Assembly: GCA_964354365.1 (NCBI GenBank)
Contig: CAYGZM010000039.1
Location: forward strand, 1 to 28,604
Reading direction: 5' to 3'
DNA from: CAYGZM01 sp964354365
Lineage (GTDB): Bacteria > Planctomycetota > Phycisphaerae > Sedimentisphaerales > Anaerobacaceae
Length of the DNA stretch: 28,604 nucleotides
Shown here: positions 14,741-22,638 of the stretch, in pieces
Layout: the number at the start of each line of letters is the position of its first letter
Numbering within the stretch: position 1 is the first letter of the stretch
Position numbers and translations under genes: made by a program
The notes under the pieces: generated by a model
Databases searched by the model: none
What the model was told of the DNA's origin: nothing
Seen by the model: only the letters and a program-made list of their open reading frames with translations

Positions 14741-15742
14741 CGAAGGAAGCCGGTTCGCGGACCCGCCGTAAGCATCGACCGCGGTGCTAACTGGTCGTGG
14801 CTGGGCGATGAAAAGCCCGACGATGCGGCATTCACGTATCAATTCGCCCCGGACGCCAATGAGCGAGGCAAAGCAGTAACCGCCGATAACGCCAGGGCCT
14901 TCGGCCGTGACCTCGCGCGCGCTATCCGCAAATACCTTGAGCATCTCGAAGAACAGGGCCGCGAGGTCTCGCTCGTCGCGCAGCAGCCGATTCAAGTCAA
15001 CGGCGTTTTCCCGAAGATGGCCGTGATGGCCAAAGGTCTCGGCAGCGACTCCGAGGCCAGCATCGGGGCGCTGATCCCCTGGGCCGACAAGCTCTGGGCC
15101 ACCGGATACGTCGCACATATAAAAGGCCAAGGCCTCGGCCTCTACGAAATCAGTTATGATATGACAATGCGCCGCCACCCCGCCTCGGTCACCGGGACTT
15201 TCACAAACAGAATGCCCCACTGGGAATCGGGCCAGGCTTTCATAGGACCGCACGCAATCGATGCCGACGGCGGCGTCTGGGGCATTCGCCCGATATGCTC
15301 CCATCTTCGCATCATCCCCGACTTCTGCCACTGGCGCGGACTCTTCGTGATGGCATCCGACCAGATCGACCACGACCAGGGCCAGCCCCAGTCGGGCCTC
15401 TGGTTCGGCAATATCGACGACCTCTGGCGGTTCGGCAAGCCCGCAGGCTGGGGTGGACCCTGGTGGCAGACCCCGCTCAAGGCCGGCGACGTCTCTGACC
15501 CCTTCCTGATGACGGGATTCGATAAGAAAGTCGTCCATCTGGCGAATGATGGCAGCGAAAAAGTCAATTTCAGAATCGAGGTCGATTTCCTCGGCAACGG
15601 GACCTGGAAGCACTACGACACACTGACCGTATTCACAAAAGGGTACGTCCATCACGAATTTCCGGATGGGTTCTCGGCGCATTGGGTGCGGGTCGGTGTG
15701 GATTCGGACTGTACAGCCACCGTGTACTTTATGTACAATTAG
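14741..15742 (+). pseudogene. 5'-truncated gene for a secreted-type protein of unknown function
   Basis: The frame is open from just after a TAG at 14738-14740 to the stop at 15742 (about 333 codons). Protein-like sequence begins at once (VSIDRGANWSWLGDEKPDDA) but there is no start codon until ATG 15017, 92 codons in, and no signal peptide. The C-terminal half is rich in Trp and Gly (WRFGKPAGWGGPWWQTPLKA) and ends in a beta-sandwich-like segment (FRIEVDFLGNGTWKHYDTL). The N-terminus seems to have been lost, with a dispersed repeat at the junction (14700-14725). Translation from 15017 (241 residues) is possible, so it may be a shortened live gene. Family not recognised; a surface carbohydrate-related role would suit the neighbours but is a guess. 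Confidence 0.55.
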
Positions 15743-15751
15743 CCGGCTGCC

Positions 15752-15798
15752 TGCCCCCGCGTCTTCCGACGCGAGTCGGGGCGGCGGGCCGTTTTGTT
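15752..15798 (+). terminator. Probable intrinsic terminator after the truncated gene
   Basis: Inner stem CGCGTC-TTCC-GACGCG (15758-15773), extended by an imperfect outer stem of C-rich and G-rich arms (TGCCCC and GGGGCGGCGGGC), followed by GTTTTGTT. It begins just ten bases after the stop of the truncated gene and precedes the M16 peptidase gene. Confidence 0.55.
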
Positions 15799-15835
15799 GA
15801 GCAGAATACCAAGGGCAAATATGGGAGTTATTGAA

Positions 15836-17365
15836 ATGGAACAAAGAACGACAAGGCGATGGTCCGTAGTCCTCCGCATCGTGTTGTTTCTTGCGGTGTG
15901 CGGTATGGTTGGACAACAGGCCCCGGCTCAGGGCCTGGCCGAATTCGAAAAGCGAATGACTGAATTCACCCTCGATAACGGCCTGAAGTTTCTCGTTCTC
16001 GAACGGCGCGAAGCGCCCGTCGTCTCATTCCACACCTACGCCGACGTGGGCGCCGCCGATGAGGTAAGAGGCATCACCGGCCTTGCCCATCTCTTCGAGC
16101 ACATGGCCTTTAAGGGAACCAGAACCATCGGCACAAAGAACTACGCCGCCGAGCGAAAGGCGATGGTCAGGATAGATGAACTGTTCCTTGAATTGAAGGC
16201 CGAGAGAAGAAAGGCCGACCGCGCCGACAAAGCCCGCATTGAAGACCTCGAAAAACAGCTCAAGGAAGCCCAGGACGAGGCCCAGAAGTTCCTCGTCCAC
16301 GACGAGTATGAGGAGACTTTTTCGCGCCAGGGCAGCTCCGGCTTCAATGCCTACACCAGCCACGACGCAACCCAGTACATCGTCAGCCTTCCGTCGAACA
16401 AACTTGAGCTTTGGATGGTTATGGAGTCCAACCGCTTCGCAAATCCCGTTCTGCGGGAGTTCTACAAGGAAAAAGACGTCGTAATGGAGGAGCGCCGCCT
16501 GGGCGTCGAGAGTCAGCCGGTCGGACGCCTCCTCGAAGAGTTCATGGCAATCGCCTATAAAGCCCATTCGTATGGCGATGAAGTCATCGGCCACATGAGC
16601 GACCTCCAGACGATGACCCGCGCGGAGGCCGAGGCCTTTTTCATAAAGTACTACGGCCCGAGCAATCTGACTATTGCGATTGTCGGCGACGTCGATCCTG
16701 TCCAGGTCAAAAAGCTCGCCCAAAAGTATTTCGCTCACATACCTAGCGGTCCCAAGCCAGAGCCGGTCGAGACCGTCGAGCCGCCCCAGTTAGGGCAGCG
16801 CCGCGTCGTCATTGAAGACCCGGCCCAGCCCTTTGTCCTGATTGGCTATCACAAGCCCGATATCAACCACCCCGACAACGCCATCTTTGACGCAATCACC
16901 GATATTGTGGGTATGGGCCGCACGTCCCGCCTGTACAAAAGCCTCGTCAAGGAAAAGAAAATCGCAGTCTATGCCTCCGGATTCCAGGGTATGCCGGGCG
17001 ACAAATATCCAGGCCTCTTCCTTTTTTATGCCGTCCCCGCCAGGGGCCGCACAAACGACGAGTCCGAGCAGGCTATTTACGCCGAGATCGAAAAACTCAA
17101 AGCCGAGCCGGTCTCGCCCGAGGAGCTGGCCAAGGCAAAGACCCGCGCACGCGCGAGCCTGCTCCGCCGGCTTGACTCCAACTCCGGCCTGGCCGCCCAG
17201 TTGACTTATTACCACGTCGTCACCGGCGATTGGAGAAATCTCTTCCGACAGCTTGATGAGATTGAAAAGGTCGCCGCGCAGGATATCCAGCGCGTCGCCA
17301 AAGAGTATTTCACCGCCAAGAACCGCACCGTCGGCATTATCGAAACTACCCAAACGCAGAAATGA
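15836..17365 (+). CDS. M16-family zinc peptidase, catalytic member
   Basis: A 509-residue exported peptidase. The signal peptide covers about residues 1-32 (VVLRIVLFLAVCGMVG, cleavage near PAQ). The inverted zinc motif HxxEH is at H85-H89 (GLAHLFEHMAFKGT) and the third ligand is probably E218 or E219 in VVMEERRLGVES. Between them lies an extra charged coiled-coil of about 50 residues (105-155, ERRKADRADKARIEDLEK), which lengthens the usual 75-residue spacing. The second half is the non-catalytic M16 domain, lacking a clear Arg/Tyr pair. Start ATG 15836 has GGGAG eight bases upstream; ATG 15821 is the alternative. The next gene encodes the complementary partner, so the two probably form one heterodimeric enzyme. 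Confidence 0.9.
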   Translation: MEQRTTRRWSVVLRIVLFLAVCGMVGQQAPAQGLAEFEKRMTEFTLDNGLKFLVLERREAPVVSFHTYADVGAADEVRGITGLAHLFEHMAFKGTRTIGTKNYAAERKAMVRIDELFLELKAERRKADRADKARIEDLEKQLKEAQDEAQKFLVHDEYEETFSRQGSSGFNAYTSHDATQYIVSLPSNKLELWMVMESNRFANPVLREFYKEKDVVMEERRLGVESQPVGRLLEEFMAIAYKAHSYGDEVIGHMSDLQTMTRAEAEAFFIKYYGPSNLTIAIVGDVDPVQVKKLAQKYFAHIPSGPKPEPVETVEPPQLGQRRVVIEDPAQPFVLIGYHKPDINHPDNAIFDAITDIVGMGRTSRLYKSLVKEKKIAVYASGFQGMPGDKYPGLFLFYAVPARGRTNDESEQAIYAEIEKLKAEPVSPEELAKAKTRARASLLRRLDSNSGLAAQLTYYHVVTGDWRNLFRQLDEIEKVAAQDIQRVAKEYFTAKNRTVGIIETTQTQK

Positions 17366-17384
17366 TACATATAGGAGCGGCAAA

Positions 17385-18971
17385 ATGACCCCTCACAGAA
17401 CAATCTTAAACCCTCCAACAAAAAGAAGGCCCCCCATTTGTCATTCCCGCGCAGAGCCTGCCCTGAGCTTGTCGAAGGGCTGGAATCCACGAGCCTTGAT
17501 TGCGCCGACAAACTCATTTTGTTACAGCCTGTTAATGGAAGCTTTCGTTGTTTCGACCCTCGCCCTGTTCATCCTCGTTCCGGGCTGTTCAAAGTCGCAC
17601 GTGCGGGACTACAACAAGCTCAAGTATCCGAAATTAGGCAGTATCGAGATCCCCCGCGTCGAACGCGTCACCCTGCCCAACGGCATGCGCCTGTTCCTGC
17701 TGGAAGACCACGAGCTGCCGTTGATCAACGTCTCCGCCAGAATCAGGACCGGCTCAGTCTATGAACCCGTGGACAAAATCGGCCTGGCCTCCATCACCGG
17801 CGAGGTGATGCGCACCGGCGGCACCACAAGCAGGACCGGCGATGAACTCGACGAGCAGCTCGAACGAATGGCCGCCTCCGTCGAGACCGGCATCGGCCTG
17901 AACTCCGGCTACGCCTCCGTTTCCGTCCTCAAAGAGGATATCGATAAGGGCCTCACCGTCCTGGCCGATGTGCTTATGAACCCTGCCTTTCGAGAGGATA
18001 AAATTCAACTCTCGAAGATGCAGCATAAGAGCATGATCGCACGCCGCAACGATGATGTCGGCGAGATTGCCAACCGCGAATTCGACAAGCTCATCTACGG
18101 CCCAGGCAGCGCCTATGCGCGCCACGAGGAATACGCCACGATTGACGGCCTCACCCGCGACGATTTGATTGCCTTCCACAAGAGGTTCTTTGGCCCCAAC
18201 AATATGATGATCGCCCTCTGCGGCGACTTCGATACCAAGCAGATGATCGCCAAGATCGAAAAGGCGTTTGAAGGCTGGCGGAAGGTCGATTTGAGCCTCC
18301 CCGGTGTCCCGCAGGTCAAATACGAATTCCGAAAAACCGTCAACCAGGTTCGCAAGGACGACGTCAACCAGTCCAATATCTACCTCGGACACATCGGCGG
18401 CCTGATGAACGACCCGGATTATTTCGCGCTGCTCGTAATGAATAAGATTCTGGGCGGCGGCTTCACCGGACGACTCTTCAAAAATGTCCGCTCCCGCGAG
18501 GGCCTGGCATATTCCGTCTTCGGGGTGTACTCCGCCGATTTCGACCATCCCGGCGTCTTCTACGTCGGCTGCCAGACCAAGTCTCAATCCACCGTCTATG
18601 CAATCCGCGCCATGCTCAAGGAAGTCGAGAAAATCAGGGAAAGCGAAGTCACCGACGAAGAGCTCGCCCTCGCCAAGGACAGCTTCCTCAACTCATTCGT
18701 CTTCAACTTCGACACAAAGGGCGAGATTGTCAGCCGCCTGATGACTTATGAATACTTCGGCTACCCCGCCGATTTCCTGCAAAAGACCAAAGAAAACGTC
18801 GAGAAGGTCACAAAGGCCGACGTCTTGAGAGTCGCCAAGAAACATTTGAACCCCGGCAACGTGCAAATCCTCGCCGTCGGCCGACCCGATGACTTCGACC
18901 AGCCCCTCTCAACACTCGGAAAGGTAAATGAAATAGACATCACAATCCCCGAACCTATGAGGGCGCAATGA
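17385..18971 (+). CDS. M16-family peptidase partner lacking the zinc motif, lipoprotein
   Basis: The homologous position reads GLASITGEVMRTGGT instead of HxxEH, so it cannot bind zinc. It does carry the Arg/Tyr substrate motif (VRSREGLAYSVFG, 18480s-18520s) that the upstream protein lacks, matching split M16B pairs. The start is odd. ATG 17385 has AGGAG correctly spaced, but the first 50 codons include a dispersed repeat (17441-17488) translated as SRAEPALSLSKGW, and only then comes a lipoprotein signal starting at ATG 17535 (FVVSTLALFILVPGC). From 17535 there is no good ribosome site. The repeat seems to have been inserted between start codon and signal peptide. Core peptidase assignment is secure; the true N-terminus is not. 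Confidence 0.88.
   Translation: MTPHRTILNPPTKRRPPICHSRAEPALSLSKGWNPRALIAPTNSFCYSLLMEAFVVSTLALFILVPGCSKSHVRDYNKLKYPKLGSIEIPRVERVTLPNGMRLFLLEDHELPLINVSARIRTGSVYEPVDKIGLASITGEVMRTGGTTSRTGDELDEQLERMAASVETGIGLNSGYASVSVLKEDIDKGLTVLADVLMNPAFREDKIQLSKMQHKSMIARRNDDVGEIANREFDKLIYGPGSAYARHEEYATIDGLTRDDLIAFHKRFFGPNNMMIALCGDFDTKQMIAKIEKAFEGWRKVDLSLPGVPQVKYEFRKTVNQVRKDDVNQSNIYLGHIGGLMNDPDYFALLVMNKILGGGFTGRLFKNVRSREGLAYSVFGVYSADFDHPGVFYVGCQTKSQSTVYAIRAMLKEVEKIRESEVTDEELALAKDSFLNSFVFNFDTKGEIVSRLMTYEYFGYPADFLQKTKENVEKVTKADVLRVAKKHLNPGNVQILAVGRPDDFDQPLSTLGKVNEIDITIPEPMRAQ
17441..17488. repeat. Dispersed repeat copy inside the 5' end of the M16 partner gene
   Basis: The core GCCCT-GAGCTTGTCGA-AGGGC is an inverted repeat, flanked by TCATTCCCGCGCAGA and TGGAATCC. 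It belongs with the copies at 14700 and 25544. Here it is in frame and open, between the Shine-Dalgarno/start and the lipoprotein signal. Confidence 0.7.
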
Positions 18972-20242
18972 ACAGAGCAGCAGGTACAGGTAAGCGAATG
19001 AAACGCTTAGTTTTGTCGGGAGTAATGCTCGGTGTGTGCTTGGCAGTGTTACCTTGCCCCGGTAAGACGCTCGCGGCGCAGCGCAACTATGCTTTTGACG
19101 CAAATATCTCGCGGGACGTGCTGGAGAATTATCTCTCGCGGGCGATCACTTATGCCGACCTGCTCAACGGCGACCACGTCGAGAAGCAATTGCATGGGAG
19201 CACCGATGACAATATCCGGATGCTCAAAAACGTCGGCGCAAAGTTCGCCGGGCGCGCGATTTATATGTGGGGCGGCGAACAACGCCTGGATGGGCTGTTG
19301 GACAGCGCCGCGCCGATTGTGCAGAAGGTGCGCGCCGCCGATCCGGATATTGTCCTGCAGGCCGCCGTCTTCGAGATAGTCACCGAGCAGGTGAACACTC
19401 TCCCCGTCCCCAAGTGGGTATTCGAGGAATTCACACTAAAGCCGGAGGACCGCAACTTCAATTACGAAGCGATGCTGTACGACGATGGCCATCGAGTCAA
19501 CCAGTGGCGGCGAGGCTCTTCCGTGCCTGATATGAGCAAGCTCGAAACCCGGATGTGGTTCTTCTATCTGTCGGCGCGGTATATCGATATCGGCGTCGAG
19601 GCGATTCACTTCGGCCAGGTTGAGATTATGGACGACCGCGACCCCGAACATATCGGCTGGCGCGACATGATGGCCAGGGTCCGGCGCTACGCCGCCGAAA
19701 ACGCCAGGCGCCATTTCCTGCTCTGCGACGCCCACGTCCCCAGCGGAGGCATTGTCCACGACGGAAAGCTGATGTTCGATTTTCACTCCTTCCCCCTGCG
19801 CATCGATGAAGTAGTCGCCGACCCGCAGAAGGGCGTATTGAAGGTCGGCTATCTCGACAGCATCTTCACCCGCAGCAAAGGCGGCGTCACGCCGAGCGGC
19901 TGGTCCTGCGAGAGCCTGCCCTACATTGTGGAGCTGGACAACTTCGGCTCGAGCGGCAAGCCCGGACAGAATATCGGGGCGCACTGGATTTGGGGTTATG
20001 ATGAGATTTGCTGGTTTGCACATCAACCGGCGGAATACCGGGACTACTGGCTCAAATACGCCTGGGACTGGATTCGCACAAACGATAAAAATGGCTACCT
20101 CCAAATGCCGGGCAGCAGAACATTGGCCGACCCCGTCAACGGCAAAAACTGGTACTGGGCCAATACGCCGAGCGAAAAAGTCCCCACCGCCTTCGGCCAG
20201 GAGGAGACAATAAAAGCCATCTGGGCCCAACATAGCAAATAG
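18968..20242 (+). CDS. Exported protein of unknown function, glycosidase-like features
   Basis: A protein of about 424 residues (or 414 from ATG 18998). A signal peptide begins MKRLVLSGVMLGVCLAVLP with cleavage near LAAQ. The mature part has acidic and aromatic stretches (AIYMWGGEQRLDGLL, WFFYLSARYIDIGVEAIHFG, LLCDAHVPSGG, WIWGYDEICWFAHQPAEYRD) that suggest a TIM-barrel-like carbohydrate-active enzyme, but I cannot assign a family. ATG at 18968 overlaps the previous stop by four bases (ATGA), so it is translationally coupled to the M16 partner. The next gene is a sulfatase, which supports a polysaccharide-related role by context only. Confidence 0.7.
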   Translation: MNRAAGTGKRMKRLVLSGVMLGVCLAVLPCPGKTLAAQRNYAFDANISRDVLENYLSRAITYADLLNGDHVEKQLHGSTDDNIRMLKNVGAKFAGRAIYMWGGEQRLDGLLDSAAPIVQKVRAADPDIVLQAAVFEIVTEQVNTLPVPKWVFEEFTLKPEDRNFNYEAMLYDDGHRVNQWRRGSSVPDMSKLETRMWFFYLSARYIDIGVEAIHFGQVEIMDDRDPEHIGWRDMMARVRRYAAENARRHFLLCDAHVPSGGIVHDGKLMFDFHSFPLRIDEVVADPQKGVLKVGYLDSIFTRSKGGVTPSGWSCESLPYIVELDNFGSSGKPGQNIGAHWIWGYDEICWFAHQPAEYRDYWLKYAWDWIRTNDKNGYLQMPGSRTLADPVNGKNWYWANTPSEKVPTAFGQEETIKAIWAQHSK

Positions 20243-20289
20243 CATCCTGCGCCGTGCCTCGACCCGTTACTTGTGATTCGACCGGTAGT

Positions 20290-20324
20290 CATTGCGAGGA
20301 GGCCGAAGGCCGACGCGGCAATCT
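20290..20324. repeat. Dispersed 'ATTGCGAGG..GGCAAT' palindrome
   Basis: ATTGC at the left and GCAAT at the right pair, with GGCC-GAA-GGCC in the centre. This is a familiar type of intergenic repeat in uncultured bacterial genomes. It lies in the 331-bp gap before the sulfatase gene. That gap also holds the AT-rich word at 20384 and otherwise shows no gene. Confidence 0.55.
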
Positions 20325-20383
20325 CAAATCGTCCAAAGTGTAACTTGTCCACCGAACACCGAGGCTAAGATTCATCATTCAAA

Positions 20384-20412
20384 ATTCCTTGTTCGATATT
20401 CAATATTCCTTC
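20384..20412. repeat. AT-rich dispersed word, copy 2
   Basis: ATTCCTTGTTCGATATTC followed by AATATTCCTTC. It matches the copy at 2541 with a few changes and contains the repeated word 'atattc'. Confidence 0.4.
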
Positions 20413-20573
20413 TCTATCAATTCATCGTTTAGCCGGCGCCGGTACGTGTCGCGTGGCGACGGCGACGTCTGATCCGGTCCAGCCATTCTGGCGGTCCTTG
20501 ACTCTCCCGCCCCCGCCAAATATACTGGCCATAGAATTCAAAACGCAAGATTCGAAAGTCCCAAGGAGCAGAT

Positions 20574-22010
20574 ATGAGTAACCAGACAAGAAGAGAGTTC
20601 CTCAGAAGTGCGAGTATTGTGACGGCCTCGATGGGGGCGGCGGCGGTACTGCCCGGCTGTGCGAGCGTCGGGCCGGCAAGGGGCGGCAAGGCGAGAAAGC
20701 CCAATATCATCTTTATCCTCGCCGACGATCTTGGCTACGGTGACCTCGGCTGCTTCGGCCAGCAGATCATTCAAACGCCCAATATCGATAAGCTTGCATC
20801 AGAAGGCATGCGGCTCACCGACCATTACGCCGGCAGCACCGTCTGCGCGCCCTCGCGCTGCTGCCTGATGACCGGGCTGCATACCGGCCATGCACTGATT
20901 CGCGGCAATGCCAACGTGCCGCTTCGCCCCGAAGACCTCACCGTGCCCGAATTGCTCAAAAAGGCCGGCTACACCACCGGTATCATCGGCAAATGGGGAC
21001 TCGGCGAGGCCGAAAGCACCGGCATCCCCAACAAGCAGGGCTTCGATTACTGGTTCGGCTATCTCAATCAAAGGCATGCCCACAACTACTATCCCGAATT
21101 CCTCTGGAGAAATGAGCAGAAGGTCCCGCTCAAGGGCAACCAGCTTACCAAGCCCGACGAGGGCGGCTGGGGCGTCTCGATCAAGAAGGTGACTTACTCT
21201 CACGACCTCTTCGCCGCCGACGCCCTCGATTTTGTCGAGCGCAACAAGGACAACCGGTTTTTCCTGTATCTGACCTTCACAATCCCGCACGCCAACAACG
21301 AGGCCGGCAGCAAGGGCATGGAAGTCCCCGACTTCGGCCCCTACGCCGACAAGGATTGGCCCGAACCGCAGAAAGGCCACGCCGCTATGATAACGCGGAT
21401 GGATAGTGACATCGGCAAACTAATGGCTAAGCTCAAAGCCCTCGCCATCGATGAAAATACGTTTGTGATGTTCTCCAGCGACAACGGCCCCCACAAGGAA
21501 GGCGGCGGCGACCCGGCCTTCTTCAGCAGCTCCGGCCCGCTGCGGGACTACAAACGTGCCATGTATGAAGGCGGTATCCGGGTCCCGACGATTGCTCGCT
21601 GGCCTGGCAGGATAGAGCCCGGCTCGACAAGCGACCACGTCTCGGCCTTCTGGGATTTCCTGCCGACCGCCTGCGACCTCGCCGGCATCGATGCCCCGGA
21701 CGGAATCGATGGCATATCGATCCTTCCGACCCTGCTCGGCCAGCCGCGAAAGCAAAAGAAGCACGACTATCTGTATTGGGAGTTCCACGAGCAGGGCAAG
21801 AAGCAGGCCGTCCGATGGGGAGACTGGAAGGGCGTTCGCCTCAACGTCGCAAAAGACCCGAATGGGCCGATTGAGCTTTATAATCTTAAAACCGATATCG
21901 GCGAGACTAAAGACCTCGCCGATAAGTACCCCGATGTAGTTGCGAAGATTGCTCAGATTATGAAGGCCGCCCGCACCCCTTCTCAGAATTGGCCCCTGCC
22001 GGGCGAATGA
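20574..22010 (+). CDS. Formylglycine-dependent sulfatase, Tat-exported lipoprotein
   Basis: A 478-residue type I sulfatase that removes sulfate from a carbohydrate or aryl ester. The N-terminus has a twin-arginine signal (TRREFLRSAS) followed by lipobox LPGC29, so it is folded in the cytoplasm, exported by Tat and lipidated. Metal ligands D51/D52 lie in FILADDLGYGDLG. The C-x-P-S-R motif is C91-R95 (STVCAPSRCCLMTG); C91 becomes formylglycine and needs a maturase not in this window. IGKWGLG and MFSSDNGPHKEGG supply further active-site residues. It resembles the S1_16-like arylsulfatases of planctomycetes that digest sulfated algal glycans; substrate unknown. Ribosome site AAGGAG is well placed. 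Confidence 0.94.
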   Translation: MSNQTRREFLRSASIVTASMGAAAVLPGCASVGPARGGKARKPNIIFILADDLGYGDLGCFGQQIIQTPNIDKLASEGMRLTDHYAGSTVCAPSRCCLMTGLHTGHALIRGNANVPLRPEDLTVPELLKKAGYTTGIIGKWGLGEAESTGIPNKQGFDYWFGYLNQRHAHNYYPEFLWRNEQKVPLKGNQLTKPDEGGWGVSIKKVTYSHDLFAADALDFVERNKDNRFFLYLTFTIPHANNEAGSKGMEVPDFGPYADKDWPEPQKGHAAMITRMDSDIGKLMAKLKALAIDENTFVMFSSDNGPHKEGGGDPAFFSSSGPLRDYKRAMYEGGIRVPTIARWPGRIEPGSTSDHVSAFWDFLPTACDLAGIDAPDGIDGISILPTLLGQPRKQKKHDYLYWEFHEQGKKQAVRWGDWKGVRLNVAKDPNGPIELYNLKTDIGETKDLADKYPDVVAKIAQIMKAARTPSQNWPLPGE

Positions 22011-22158
22011 GGAGCGCTCTATCGATGGTTGTCATTCCGGTGCCGCGTCCAATTAGTCCAACCTGTCCGGCTCCTCCGACCCTTTTTCATATCACGTTAA
22101 ACTCTATTTTTTCCGCCATAGAATCTTTCGGGGCAAAAAATGAAGGGGCATACGGAAT

Positions 22159-22635
22159 TTATTGCCATATTTTGTGTTTAAGTTCTTTAGGAGCTAACTC
22201 CAAAATAGTATGCATACGATCACTTGTAATTAATACAAGATTATATGCGAGAGCTTGGGCTACTAACCACAAATCATTCTCATGGACTCCCATATCTTTC
22301 GCTGGTATCGGATTTTTAAATAAGCTAGCTCTCCCTGAGTTTGATCTCATAGATCTAACAGATTTATTCTCAAATATTTGTGCTTTCAACGACCCGAACA
22401 CTTCTGCGACATGTTCATCTATAGGCAAAATTAAAGGTTTGTCTTTGTAAATAAATTCTCTGTATTCATCGAAATTGAATTTGGGATTAGATTTAGCGCC
22501 AAAAACCACCTCACCCCACACAACTGCTGAAAGATATATCTGCGATTTTTCAAGATTTTCGATTCTATCAGTTACAAATACTGATTGCTCAAAGGCATAT
22601 GACCATATATTAGTATCAAATAAATAACCTGCCAT
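22159..22635 (-). CDS. PIN-domain nuclease (VapC-like), partner of the methyltransferase gene
   Basis: 158 residues with all four PIN acidic residues: D7 (LFDTNIWSY), E42 (VVWGEVVFG), D121 (HENDLWLVAQA) and D139 (LITSDRMHT). An insertion before the third motif (about 88-115) contains Arg/Ser/Asn-rich sequence. Such proteins cut RNA, usually as toxins. It starts three bases after the end of the methyltransferase gene and so is in the same operon. No separate antitoxin gene is visible, so the C-terminus of the methyltransferase or the small upstream protein may play that role. The gene is AT-rich (a 60-base sample at 22201 is 35% GC) compared with about 60% in the cys operon. Confidence 0.85.
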   Translation of the reverse strand: MAGYLFDTNIWSYAFEQSVFVTDRIENLEKSQIYLSAVVWGEVVFGAKSNPKFNFDEYREFIYKDKPLILPIDEHVAEVFGSLKAQIFENKSVRSMRSNSGRASLFKNPIPAKDMGVHENDLWLVAQALAYNLVLITSDRMHTILELAPKELKHKIWQ

Positions 22636-22638
22636 ATT

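Noticed and set aside
14729..15916. A long minus-strand ORF (395 codons) opposite the truncated gene
   Set aside because: Its sequence is His/Gly/Val/Asp-rich shadow coding of the plus strand, where protein-like sequence and codon use are clear.
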